Source: Gonatopus flavifemur | Lineage: Eukaryota > Arthropoda > Insecta > Hymenoptera > Dryinidae | DNA length: 64,000 nucleotides | Assembly (NCBI GenBank): GCA_018340375.1 | Contig: JAFFJZ010000077.1 | Coordinates: 1 to 64,000, forward strand | Direction of reading: 5' to 3' | Shown: positions 24,765-36,067 of the stretch, piece by piece | How the letters are laid out: every line of letters starts with the position of its first letter | How positions within the stretch are numbered: the stretch's first letter is position 1 | Notes under the pieces: model-generated | Databases searched by the model: none | The model's input: only the letters and a program-made list of their open reading frames with translations | Told to the model about the DNA's origin: nothing | Position numbers and translations under genes: made by a program

Positions 24765-24955
24765 CTACGAATTTGAAGAACTCTCAGACGTAGCAATACT
24801 GGGCTCTTTATCGCTCTGGGCGGAGTTGCGCTTGTTTTCTCTTGTATTGTTCCTGCGGCGTTGTTTCCCATTTTCTAGGGCCTCATCCATGTCGCGATTG
24901 AATTCGACCTCCGTCACGCTGCTAATCACATCCACTCTGTTCCGTTTTAACGCTT
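24765..24955 (-). CDS. Probable last coding exon of an unidentified host gene
   Basis: On the minus strand a TATATATCTTTCAG acceptor is followed by a 2-base partial codon, 62 codons and TAG (24765-24767). The predicted peptide starts ALKRNRVDVISSVTEVEFNR, continues DMDEALENGKQRRRNN, and ends in a hydrophilic SATSESSSNS-type tail. The base composition is clearly richer in G+C than the flanks, and the segment is not repeated elsewhere in the window. I do not recognise the family. Upstream exons would lie at higher coordinates, beyond or between the transposons, and none was found. An ancient transposon fragment or a chance frame remains possible. Confidence 0.45.
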
Positions 24956-25614
24956 CTGAAAGATATATATATATGAATTAGTCTCACAGTTAGTCACAGT
25001 TGGTTGAGGTCTTCCCAAAACATACAAAACAAGAAAAATTTTATATTTGCATTCACTAAATTCATTTGAATTGAGCGAATTTCTATTCAAACATGAACCC
25101 AATAGGGATCTGATACTCTAAGTTGGATGAAAATTAAAAATTAATTCATAAACCGTGTTGAATATGTTTAATTTGATTATTGGTCGTACCATTCATCGCA
25201 GAACATATTTTTGGGTTGTTTTTTATGTATGGTGTTTGTGATTACAATGGAAGTCAACTCACTAACGCAACTCGGTTGACAGATGTGAGGTTAGGTTATT
25301 GAAATCAAAACATAAATGTGAATTATTAGGTTTATCATTAAGAAACAAAAAAGTGAATTATTTTAGTAAGATGTGCGGTCGTTATTTAGTCATTGATCAG
25401 AATACATATCAAAAACATTTATTATTGAGTTCAAAAGAAATGATTAAATCAGTTATAGTTTGTAGTCGTTCATTTTTTCTTTTACGATTATAAATGATGG
25501 TTCATTAAATTAAATAGATTTCCGTCATTATTCGTTAAGTTGAACGAGTATATGGGAGCCACGTGCGCGGATCGAGAAGAGGAGGTGAAGGTAATCCGAT
25601 TTATAACACCACCG
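24956..25614. other. AT-rich stretch, no feature seen
   Basis: Between the orphan exon and the Gypsy LTR. The open frame at 25299-25493 has ordinary AT-rich composition and no recognisable domain. Confidence 0.4.
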
Positions 25615-26023
25615 TGTAATGTAACAATGCACATTTATTTAATAAAAAGAACCAAGCGTTCCTAAGAACCTTTTATACACAAACTCGTGGGCACTAGCCC
25701 TTTATATATATTCAGCTAGAATCCACCACGTGGAATTTTATCTAAACGCCAATCTGGCTTCACGGGACAGACACGTCCTGTTCGAACCACGGAATAATCG
25801 ACTCTGCCGTATCTCACGTATATCTCTCAACGATTACTGGTACGCAGACCCGTTGGTCTTTGCGCATTACTGGCAGACATTATGTGATGTCACCATTTTC
25901 TCTTAATTCTATTGGCCACTACAGCTCGGCCATCCTGAAAACACTGCTCGTCCCGAGCAGGCGCGGAAATTTAAATTCCAATTTTATAAAGCTTGACATA
26001 AATCACTCATATCTAATCTTACA
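25615..26023 (-). repeat. 3' LTR of the Gypsy element
   Basis: On the minus strand the segment begins TGTAAGATTAG and ends CATTACA, giving a TGTAA...TTACA inverted end. It is preceded on that strand by a purine-rich tract (GAAGGGGAAAAAGGG at about 26036-26050) suited to plus-strand priming. Near its end it holds TATATAAAGGG, TGTATAAAAGG and AATAAA signals. No second LTR was found upstream of gag, so the boundaries rest on these signals alone. Confidence 0.6.
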
Positions 26024-26804
26024 ATATTGGTTTTTCCCTTTTTCCCCTTCGTACTTTGTACATAGAAAGACACAGCGCCTTGGGAAAAATAGCAGTACCC
26101 AATAAGTTCATCTTAATCTTAGTTTTTCTTTTTTTCTTTCTTTTAAAGTTTCGTAGTGACTAAACATAAATACCTCGTTGATTTAGGTATGTCGAGTATG
26201 TTTTCTTTTACTAGAATTAATACACTTTGACTTATCCACATAAACAGATCATTTTTACATGAATGAATTCCTTAGAAACTAGCTTACAATTTTAACAATT
26301 ACAAGAGAGAAAAATTTCGGTAAGTATTCCAATACAATTTGGCAACTCTAACAATTGTGGGTAGGACGAATTTTAGGTTATACTTTAAGTTTTACCTCAA
26401 ACTGGAGAACTGCCTTACATTGGCTTTTCAGTTGCCGCTATTGATCATTTTCTTTTCTTTCCAAGCTAACGAATATAATGATCTCTTATTCTTAAAGATC
26501 ACGATAGGAATATATACATTTTCCAAACACCTCTACAGTTAGCAGTCTTTGCTCAACCCTAAGGCTTCTCAGAATTTCTATTCATAAGTTTTTGGTAAAA
26601 ATGAAAGGTACATTTTTTTGCGCGTTACGCATAAGTGTAAATCAAATGAAAGAATTTTTTATAAATTTCTTCTTTTACGGCCACGCAGTGACTAGGTATT
26701 CTAACGAACTCAAGTAGTTTTACAATGACTAGTTAAAGTTCTCCAGTCAAATTTACTTATGATCTACTTAGATTAATTTCAAAGTTTATTTACAAACTTA
26801 CACA
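26024..26804 (-). other. Gypsy element 3' untranslated region
   Basis: Lies between the end of pol and the LTR. AT-rich, with purine-rich runs on the minus strand at about 26120-26145 and 26036-26050. No env-like frame was seen; the short frames here lack signal-peptide or membrane features. Confidence 0.5.
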
Positions 26805-29609
26805 CTAATGTTCTTTCATATCATCGATACGAATCCAGGGCTTGAGTTTGTCACTTGATAGGATTGAATTATATGGGTTTTGGTTCACATTGAACCCGGG
26901 TATATCAACAACCACATATCTGTTGTGTCCTAAGACTTTCTTCATTTTATAGGGCCCTTTATAGGGGTTTTTCAACTTTTGATTCTCTCCAGGTTTCCTG
27001 GTCATGTTACGAATCATAACGAAATCCCCCTCGTTATATTTTGTTGGAGCTCGATGTTTTTGATTGTAATATTTGGTATTATTCCTTTCATTTTTTGGTT
27101 TGCTACCTTCGCTACGTTCTGGGCTCGTTCTCTTTCTCCTTCCGAATCTTGATCGACTTTCGCGAGAGCTTTTATCAATTGTTGAAGGGGAGCATCCTCG
27201 TGGCCCTTTTGATCATACCCAAGCAGCATTTTACTGGGGGTGGTTTTTATCGACCTATTTATGGTGTTGTTAATAACATACTGCGCTCTGTTTACCACCA
27301 CCGCCCAATCTGGAGCATCCGTACATAGTTTTGATAATGTCTGCTTGAGAAATCTATTTACGCGTTCAGCGATACCGTTAGCCCACGGGGAAGCTACCGC
27401 TACAAGTCTATGTTTGACATTTTTGCTGCTTAGGAACTCTCTAAACTCGGAGCTTGTGAAAGCCGTTCCCCGATCCGTAACTATGACATTCGGGTCACCA
27501 AATAATGAAAACAAATATTCTAAATTTTGGCAAATCTCTTGCGAAGTGGTTGATTTTGAAGGAAAGAGCCAGGTGAAGCGCGTAAAAGCGTCGACCACCA
27601 ACAAAATATGTCTGACTTTACTTTGCGACAACTCTAACGGCCCAAAATGATCGGCATGCACAGCTTGCATTGGGTACGTAGGACTTTCGAACTGTTCCAT
27701 TTCTCCTTCATAGACATTCGAGGAAGAATTTGCAACGATGCAAGGAAGACAATTTTCAATATACGTAGCTAACTTTTGATTCATAGTTGGGAACCAGTAG
27801 GTTCCCTGAATGCCTGCCAAAGACTTTTGAAATCCGCAATGACCCATTTGGTCATGGTGGGCTCGAATTACATTATTTATCATTTGCTCGGGTACTACAA
27901 ATTTATCCCCGAAGCGAGTTATTTTATATACCAGGCGATCAACCAATTTAAACTTTTCGTTTTCATTAAATTCCAGGTCATTGACAAATTGCTTGAGCTG
28001 GTTGTCAGCCTGTTGTCGGAACATCAATTCCTCTTCTAACGTAAGCGACTCTAACAAAAATATTTGGCGGCTCAGAGCATCCACATGGCCCATTTTCCTA
28101 CCTTCCCTATGAATGAATTTGAAATTATAGTTTTGTAACAGAAGGGACCATCGTGCAATCCCCGGGTTTAAGGTGACTTTTTTCACCGCATGGACCAGCG
28201 AATTGCAATCTGTAACTATGGTGAAAGGTGCACCATGCAGGTAGAGATGGAACCGTTCTACAGCCCGAACTACCGCCAACATCTCTAGCTCGAAGCTATG
28301 ATAATTCCTTTCAGCGCTGTTTGTTATCTTACTAAAATATGCGACAGGGGCCCTTATTTTATCTTTCTGCTTTTGAAGCAGCACCGCGCCAAGGCCCAAA
28401 GTACTTGCATCCATGTGCAGCTCTGTCTCAGCTTCTGGGTTATAGACCCTGAGTACTGGGTAGCTAATTAATTCTTTTTGAGGAGCTTCGAAAGCGTTCA
28501 GGCTACTTTCTCCAAAACAAAACGATACGTCTTTCTTCAACAATCTTGTTAATGGTTCGGCCTTGAGGGCATAGTCTTTTATAAATTTCCGAAAATAATT
28601 AGTAAGCCCTACGAAACTCTGAAGTTGCTGAATCGTTTTAGGCTCTGGGAAGTTTTTTATCGCCTCGGTATGACGATCGCTGAGCGTTATCCCCTCTTCT
28701 GAAATAATGTACCCAAGATACTCGATCGAAGTCTTTAAAAATTTGCATTTCCTAGTATTTGATTCTAAATTTCTACTAATAAAAATACGTAAAACCTCCT
28801 GGAGGGTTAGTAAGTTTTCCTCTACAGTTTTTGTAGGGATGAGAATATCATCGAGGTACACCAGCACCTTTCCCGCACGGACTAAATCATTCAAAATTTT
28901 GGAAACATATTTCTGAAACTCGGCTGGAGCCTTGCAAAACCCAAATGGTAGTTTTTTATATTCGTATTGACCCTCGGGGGTCGCAAAAGAAAAGCACTTG
29001 GTGTCCTCGGGGTGGACTTTCAATTGATGAAATCCTTCACGCATATCTAAAAGTGTGAAGAATTTCTTATCTGACAACCTGGCGAGAAAATCCTCGATCA
29101 CTGGAAAAGGATAACATTGTTTGAGAACCCGATGGTTTAAGGGCCTTAGGTCGACGCAAAGTCGCAATGAACCGTCTCTCTTTCTTACTGGGACGATTCT
29201 CGAGCAGTAAGGAGAATCGCTTATTTGTATGATATCTCGCTCTAGGAGATCATCAATAATCTTTCTAATTTCTATTCTTTCCGCATAGGCAAACTTTCTT
29301 GGGGCAAAAGAAAAAATTGGATGATCCTTCAATCGAACCCTAACAGCGTATTGTTTATCGATCTTTTCGATTCCTTCTCTTTCTAACTCATTGAATATAT
29401 CTTCAACTTTGTCTTTGTGTTCTCTGTCGACATCTAAGTCAAAATTTCGTGAACCCTTAATACCATCGATTTCCATCAATCCTTCCACGTCTATGTTACA
29501 AATATCGTATAATACATTATGTACAGTAGCATTTGGAGTATATGTTAATTTCAAATTGTTTTTCCCCAGAAAGGCTCGACCCAACAATAATTCAGTTGTA
29601 AAAGCCTGA
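26805..29609 (-). CDS. pol: Gypsy (Ty3-like) retrotransposon pol: reverse transcriptase, RNase H, integrase
   Basis: The minus-strand frame 29587-27014 (857 residues from the first Met; it is open slightly upstream) contains the RT (RIVPVRKRDGSLRLCVDLR, LPFGFCKAPAEF, catalytic YLDD at residues 244-247). RNase H follows (HMDAS, TDCNSL, HVDALSR). The integrase has a zinc-binding HH-CC (AHHDQMGHCGF, CLPC) and the D-D-E triad at residues about 646, 705 and 741 (AVHADHFGP, VTDRGTAF, NGIAERVN). The tail with the GPY/F module (NPYKGPYKMKKVLG) is in another frame, 27017-26805. The switch maps near an A/T homopolymer at 27091-27096, so this copy probably carries an indel. The protease is shared with gag. 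Confidence 0.93.
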
Positions 29610-31181
29610 TCATCTACGACATAAAAACTCGATTTCTGATTCAGTATCTGGGATTTGTTCTAATTTAATTTTAGAAAAAACTTTCCCCAACATTTTTATA
29701 TGTACTCCATTCGGATACTTATATTTTTCTTGAATTTTATCATCTAAATCAGATTCTACAAAATATTCTGAAAAAATCGACTGTTTGATTACATTAATCG
29801 GACTACCAGTGTCCACGAGAGCAGGTAAACAACAAGATTTATCATTTAGGCTAGATATTCTTACATGTGTCCCTTGGACGACTAACGACCGCAGTAGTTC
29901 TTCCTCGCCGGCGATCGACGCGACGACATCCACCGATGATACCGTCGAAGACGATGATGTACTGGTTGTTTTCCTTGATGATGACCCCGTTGAACTACGT
30001 TGCGATTTTTGTTGTTGTTGGCTTCCCGCCAACTTTGGACATTCGTTGCGAAAATGCCCTTCTGCTTTGCAGTAAGAGCATTTTTTTCCTGTAGATCGAC
30101 ACTCGTTCGTCGAATGGTTTTTCCTGCCACAATTTCTACACGACACTTTGGTATTAACTGACGACGCACTTTTTTTAAAGCATTGCTTGTTACTCGTTGA
30201 TTTCGCCGCTGTTGATTTGTTGATTCCTTGAATAACCCACCTCATCCGTTCCAGATATTCGGCCAAGGTTTCGTATCGTACGGCAAGAGCGGCAGATGCG
30301 ATAACGGAATTTGTTATCCCCTGAGTAAGGAAACTGATTTTTTTCTCCTCCCCGATGTCAATATGAAATAACAAGTCCAGCTTGTCTTGTGCATATTCGT
30401 CGAACGACTCACGGTCTTCCCGCCAAGTTCTGGCTTCGACCTTGATCAATTGCGTCGTTATGGGCACCTTTCTGACGAAAAAGTCCATTAGCGCCATCTT
30501 CAGTGCATCCCAACTTTGAATTGACTCCGCAGGTTGCCGGTCAAACCATCTCCGAGCATCTTTGGTTAACTTACTTGTAGCTGCCAAGATGGTTGCAACT
30601 TCCGTCGTTCGATACGCCTCAGCCACGCGTTCTACCCGGTGAACCCATTTCATTATGTTTTCATCCTTGTTTCCTGAGGACTCTGGAATTTGTGTGGCGA
30701 TGTTGTTAACATTCACGCCAGGAACAGAAGAAACTGCGGTAGTCTGCGCAGTCACACTCGGGCTTGGCACCGATCGTTGTGGCGTTGCGGGCATCCTTGC
30801 TGAATATTGTCGATCTCCTATACGGGCGATCGCCTCCAACATTCTTTCTTCGAACTGCCTTTGCATTTCCATCTGCATGATGATTAGATCCTGAAGAGTC
30901 GATTGACTTTGTTGCTGCTGCTGTTGGCATCGTTGTTGTCCCTCTCGCTCCGCTTGCTGGTGTCTTTGTTGCTCTGCTTGAGTGGCGACGTCTTCTTCCG
31001 TGCCACCATCTTGTCGGTTTCCGATGGTTACTTGCGGTGTGTTCGGACCATATCTCTCATAGTGATCCAAAATCCGCTCTAATATTCGGCTTCTCGTGCC
31101 TTCAGAATCGACTTCAAGGCTATCTTGCTCATTATGGAGTTCCTCGGTGGGAAGCCCTTCCAGACGCGGTCGGTGATCCAT
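29610..31181 (-). CDS. gag: Gypsy retrotransposon gag with zinc knuckles and protease start
   Basis: A frame of 523 residues starts at ATG 31181. It is Gln-rich at residues about 70-110 (coiled coil likely), followed by a capsid-like region and two CCHC knuckles (CRNCGRKNHSTNEC and CSYCKAEGHFRNEC) that would bind RNA. Near residue 457 lies the aspartic-protease signature ALVDTGSPINVI. The frame ends at TGA 29610-29612. The rest of the protease (TTELLLGRAFL) continues in the pol frame, which starts one base further on relative to gag codons. Immediately 5' of the ATG is the end of a foldback-like element, not an LTR. Confidence 0.9.
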   Translation of the reverse strand: MDHRPRLEGLPTEELHNEQDSLEVDSEGTRSRILERILDHYERYGPNTPQVTIGNRQDGGTEEDVATQAEQQRHQQAEREGQQRCQQQQQQSQSTLQDLIIMQMEMQRQFEERMLEAIARIGDRQYSARMPATPQRSVPSPSVTAQTTAVSSVPGVNVNNIATQIPESSGNKDENIMKWVHRVERVAEAYRTTEVATILAATSKLTKDARRWFDRQPAESIQSWDALKMALMDFFVRKVPITTQLIKVEARTWREDRESFDEYAQDKLDLLFHIDIGEEKKISFLTQGITNSVIASAALAVRYETLAEYLERMRWVIQGINKSTAAKSTSNKQCFKKSASSVNTKVSCRNCGRKNHSTNECRSTGKKCSYCKAEGHFRNECPKLAGSQQQQKSQRSSTGSSSRKTTSTSSSSTVSSVDVVASIAGEEELLRSLVVQGTHVRISSLNDKSCCLPALVDTGSPINVIKQSIFSEYFVESDLDDKIQEKYKYPNGVHIKMLGKVFSKIKLEQIPDTESEIEFLCRR

Positions 31182-31200
31182 TTTCCGCTATTTTTCACTC

Positions 31201-34200
31201 ATGAAGTGGGAGCTGTCGGCCGCAGGGGTTATGTTTTGGCTGGGACTGTACCTGAACAAAACGACCGAGCTATTTGGCTATTTCCTCCATAAAAACTTGC
31301 TAACATGGGATAATAATGATATCTAAAGATATGAATTTGTAGTATTTGAGACGAGGAATTCGAAAATGAAAGATTTTGCACAATACGAGGTCGTTTTCAT
31401 ACGATTTTTTGCAGAGAAACGAGGAGTTATATATTGGTTCTGACGAATTTCATCACCTACTGATAAGACGACGTCCGATTCGAAGGATGAAATGCATCAA
31501 TTCTTATAGGATTTTTTCTGAGGAATCCGATGGTATATGATTCATTTTGGTACGCGGCCGTTTTCGTGGAGTTTTCGTCGAGAGAAGGGGAGATTTTTGT
31601 GAATTTCCACAGAATTTGCATGAATTGCGTTATTTAAAGACAAGTCAACGTCCGATTCTTGGGGTAAAATCTATGGATTCTCATGAGGGATTGTCTGCAG
31701 AATCCAGTGATATACTGCGGCCGGTTCTTGATTTTTCCCGCCAAAAGTCGTTGACTGGTATTTGACGGAATTATCAATACATATGCAAATTCTTCCATCG
31801 GCTGCAGGGTTCCCGTTCGATTGGAAGAATCGGATACCCGATTCTTATAGGGAATTGTCCAAGGAATTCAATGGTGTACAGCTCATTTCGGTACGCGGCC
31901 GTTTTCATGGAGTTTTCGTCGAGTGAAGGGAAGATTTTTGTCAATTTCCACAGAATTTGCCTGAATTTCGGTATTTAAAGGCAAGTCGACGTCCGATTCT
32001 TGGGATAAAATCTGAGGATTCTTATGAGGAATTGTCTGCAGAATCCAGTGAAATACGACTCATTCCGGTACGCGGCCGTGTCATCGATTTTCCACGCTAA
32101 AAGTCGTTGACTCTTATTCGACGGAATTCTCAATACATATGCAAATTCTTCCATTCGCTGCAGTGTTCTCGTTCGAATGAAAGAACGGGATGCATCAATC
32201 CTCATAGGACATCGTCCAAGGAATCCAGTGATATACGGTTCATTCCGGTACTCTGCGATGTTCTTGACTTTTCACGCCAAAAGTCTCATCAAAATCCATA
32301 GATTGTACTCCAAGAATCGGACGTCGACTGGTCTTCAAATAACGAAATTCATGCAAATTCTGTGGAAATTGACAAAAATCTCCCCTTCCCTTGACGAAAA
32401 CTCCATGAAAACGACTGCGTACCGGAATGAGCCGGACACCGTTGGATTCCTCGGACAATTCCCCATAGGAATTGATCTATCTCATTCTTTCAATCGAACG
32501 AGTACCCTGCAGCCGATTCCAGGGCTTTGGATACGTATTGATAATCCCGTCAAATACCAGTCAACGACTTTTGGCGTGAAAAATCAAGAACAAGGCCGCG
32601 TACCGGAATGAGCCGTATATCACTGGATTCTCCACACGATTCCTCACAAGAATCCATAGATTTTACCCCAAGAATCGGACGTCAACTTGTCTTTCAATAA
32701 CGGAATTCATGCAAATTCTGTGGGAATTCACGAAAATCTCCCCTTCTCTCGACGAAAACTCCATGGAAACGGCCGCGTGCCGGAATGAGTCATATACCAT
32801 TGGATTCCTTGGACGATTCCCTATAGGACTTGATCCATCTCATTCTTTCAATCGAACGAGAACCCTGCAGCCGATGGATGAATTTGGATATGTATTGATA
32901 ATTCCGTCAATTACCAGTCAACGACTTTTGGCGTGCAAAATCAAGAACATGGCCGCGTACTGGAATGAGCCGTATATCACTGGATTGTTCACACCATTCC
33001 TCATAAGAATACATAGATTTCACCCCAAGAATCGGACGTCGACTTGTCTTTAAATACCGAAATTCATGCGAATTCTGTGGAAATTCACAAAAATCTCCCC
33101 TTCTCTCGACGAAAACTCCATGGAAACGGCCGCGTACCGGAATGAGCTATGCACCATTGGATTCTTCGGACAATTTCCTATCAGAATTGATGCATCTTAT
33201 CCTTTCAATCGAACGAGAACCCTGCAGCCGATGGAAGAAGTTGCATAATCTTGATTATTCCGTCAAATACCAGCCAACGCGTTACGTGAAACATCAAGAA
33301 CCTGGCAGCGTACCGGAATGAGCAATGATATCATTGGATTCTGTAGACAATTCCTCATCAGAATTCATTGAATTTGCTCCCAGAATCGGACGTCGACTTG
33401 TCTTCAAATAACGAAATTCATTCAAATCTTGTGCAAATTGACAAAATTCTCGCCTTCTTTCGACGAGAACGGCATGAAAACGGCCGCGTACCCAATGAGC
33501 CGTACACCATTGGATTCCTTGGACAATCCCCTATAAGAATTGATGCATCTCATTCATCCAATCGGACGAGAACCCTGCAGCCGATGGAAGAATTTGCATA
33601 TGTATTGATAATTCCGTCAAATACCAGTCAACGACTTTTGGCGTGAAAAACCAAGAACACGACCGCGTACCGGAATGAGCCGTATATCACTGGATTCTGC
33701 AGACAATTCCTCATGAGAATCCATAGATTTTACCCCAAGAATCGGACGTCGACTTGTCTTTAAATAACGCAATTCATGCAAATTCTGTGGAAATTCACAA
33801 AAATCTCCCCTTCTCTCGACGAAAACTCCACGAAAACGGCCGCGTACCAAAATGAATCATATACCATCGGATTCCTCAGAAAAAATCCTATAAGGATTGA
33901 TGCATTTTATCCTCCGAATCGGACGTCGTCTCATCAGTAGGTGATGAAATTCGTCAGAACCAATATATAACTCCTCGTTTCTCTGCAAAAAATCCTATGA
34001 AAACGACCTCGTATTGTGCAAAATCTTCCATTTTCGAATTCCTCGTCTCAAATACTACAAATTCATATCTTCAGATATCATGATCATCTCATTTCAGCAT
34101 GTTTTTATGGAGAAAATATCAAAATATTTCGGTCGTTTTGTTCAGGTACAGTCCCAGCCAAAACATAACCCCTGCGGCCGACAGCTCGCGGCCAACAGCT

Positions 34201-34210
34201 TCCACTTCAT
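31201..34210. mobile_element. Complete foldback-like palindromic element, copy 2
   Basis: The ends are inverted: the left begins ATGAAGTGGGAGCTGTCGGC and reads on through CCGCAGGGGTTATGTTTTGG. The right is the mirror image, with an extra GCGGCCAACAGCT-like step near 34190. About 357-bp units face one way to about 32290 and the other way after about 32300, around the same centre as copy 1. The flanks TTTTTCACTC (31191-31200) and TTTTTACTTC (34211-34220) agree at 8 of 10 positions and may be an imperfect target duplication. Open frames follow the repeat and are not genes. No transposase is encoded. Confidence 0.8.
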
Positions 34211-34924
34211 TTTTTACTTCACTGTTAAATTTCACTAATTCGTCCCTTCATGAACTCGAACGAGCGTTCTCACAGATTTCTGTCACACACACAAACACTT
34301 TCACGGTTTCAAGCTTGAATAATTCAAGATGTCGGACACCGATCGACGCACAGTGGGGCCAAATGCCAAAAAGCTGGCCAAAACCCCAAAAATGAAGTTT
34401 GTAGTTGGGGATATTTGACCCTTGAGATAAGTAAGGTGATGTCCCAAGTATTGGAATTCTGATATAACAAGATCTGATCCCCTCCCCCTGCCCCTGTGTA
34501 CCAGTTGCAAAATGCCCTCCTTGAAGTATAATCCGCGTGATTGAAAGACAGTAAAATAACGAGCATGTTCAAACAGACGCTGTGTCTCGAAAAATGAACC
34601 GATTTAACTTTTTCAAATTGGAGTCTATTACTGAAACTATGTAGAATCCACTAAAAATTAAGAGAATATCAATTTGATGAGTGGAAAATACTGACAGAGC
34701 AATGATTGGATGTAATTTCTATATCTATAAATGAGAAAATGTGTTTGGTTTTTGAAGGAATAGTAGAGAATTACGCAAAATTACGTCGTTTAACTTATTG
34801 GAGGTGGTAGATGGGACTCTTACCTAAACATCAGAAAAAAAAACGGCTGCCCATGTCTGCCCCTAAGCAATTCCGCCATGTTTTTGTGCAGGAAATCACA
34901 AAAAATTAGACGGAGTGATGAGGA

Positions 34925-35420
34925 GTCCTTAGATCCGTCTGAAACTTGATATGCAGAAGTTTGTGGGGTCGCTGATTATGAATCCGTTGTCTTCATTTCG
35001 GAATTCAAAATGGCGGACCCAATATGGCGGACGAAAATTGAAAGAAATCATCGGATTTCCTTCAAATTCGTTACCCAGGGGTTTCTGAGGTCGCTGATTA
35101 CGAATCCGTTGTTTGAATTTCAAAATTCAAAATGGCGGATCCAATATGGCGGATGAGAATTGAAAAAATCATCGGATTGCCTTCAAACTCGGTACCCTGA
35201 GGTTTTTAAGGTCGCTGATTCCGAATCCGGTGTCTGAATTCCGGAATTCAGAATGGCGGATCCAGTTTGGCAGAAAAAAATTGAAAAAATCATCAGATTT
35301 CCTTCAAACTCGGTATCCAGGGTTTTGTGGGGTCATTGATTACGAATCAGTTGTCAAATTCCAAGAATCAAAGATAGCGTATCTAATATGGTGGACACAA
35401 AACTCAGAATTCAGTAGATT
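34925..35420. repeat. Left subterminal ~120-bp repeats of the Transib element
   Basis: Four units share GGTCGCTGATTACGAATCC-like, AAAATGGCGGATCCAATATGG-like and AATCATCGGATTTCCTTCAAA-like segments, spaced about 120 bp. They face inward. Mirror-image units occupy 39010-39600. Repeated subterminal sites are often transposase-binding or replication-derived; which applies here is unknown. Confidence 0.85.
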
Positions 35421-35429
35421 CGCTTTGAA

Positions 35430-36067
35430 TTTTATCTCAACGTTAGTATGTGTTTCATTTCCAGTGTACATTTGCTGCACGAGGAAAACTGTATGAGATT
35501 GATTACCATTCGTTTTTCTTCTCATCGCGGGCTTAGGGTACACAAAAGCCAGAAATCATTGATATTTAGGAAGATGATGGACCATTGAGAGAAAAACAGT
35601 ATTGCTGGAGAATATTCGTAGTGAATTTACTATGAGTTGATGAATTCACTATGGGAAATGACAATAAAACTACCAACATTCAGTATTATTACTACGAATT
35701 TTTGGTAACTTCACTGCTAACATTCTTCAGCGATGCTCTTTTTCCCTAAAGTAACCGTCATTTTCATAAATGTTTATAGATGTCATTCAAGTATTGATAT
35801 CTCTTTTCTTTTCGTGAACTGAATCATGACTCGCGATTTGGTGATCGTTCTTATGTTAACCTATCGTTTCCATGGCAACGTAAATAGTTGGTTGTAATCG
35901 GTCTGATTCCAAATGGTGCTTATCACAATTGTGCAATAGCTGTCACCGAATTCTTACTCTTGCTAGTAATCGTTACCGTAAACTTTTTTCCGCGTGCAAG
36001 TTTGGAGCTTGGTGAATATTTTTCGTTTTTCAAAATCATTCAATGTTAACATATAATTCCAAATGAG
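35430..36067. other. Presumed 5' region of the Transib transposase gene
   Basis: AT-rich, unique within the window, between the left subterminal repeats and the first exon. The promoter is expected here, but no clear TATA or initiator stands out. Confidence 0.35.

Noticed and set aside
27041..30930. Several plus- and minus-strand frames overlapping gag and pol
   Set aside because: Shadows of the Gypsy coding frames on the opposite strand or other frames.
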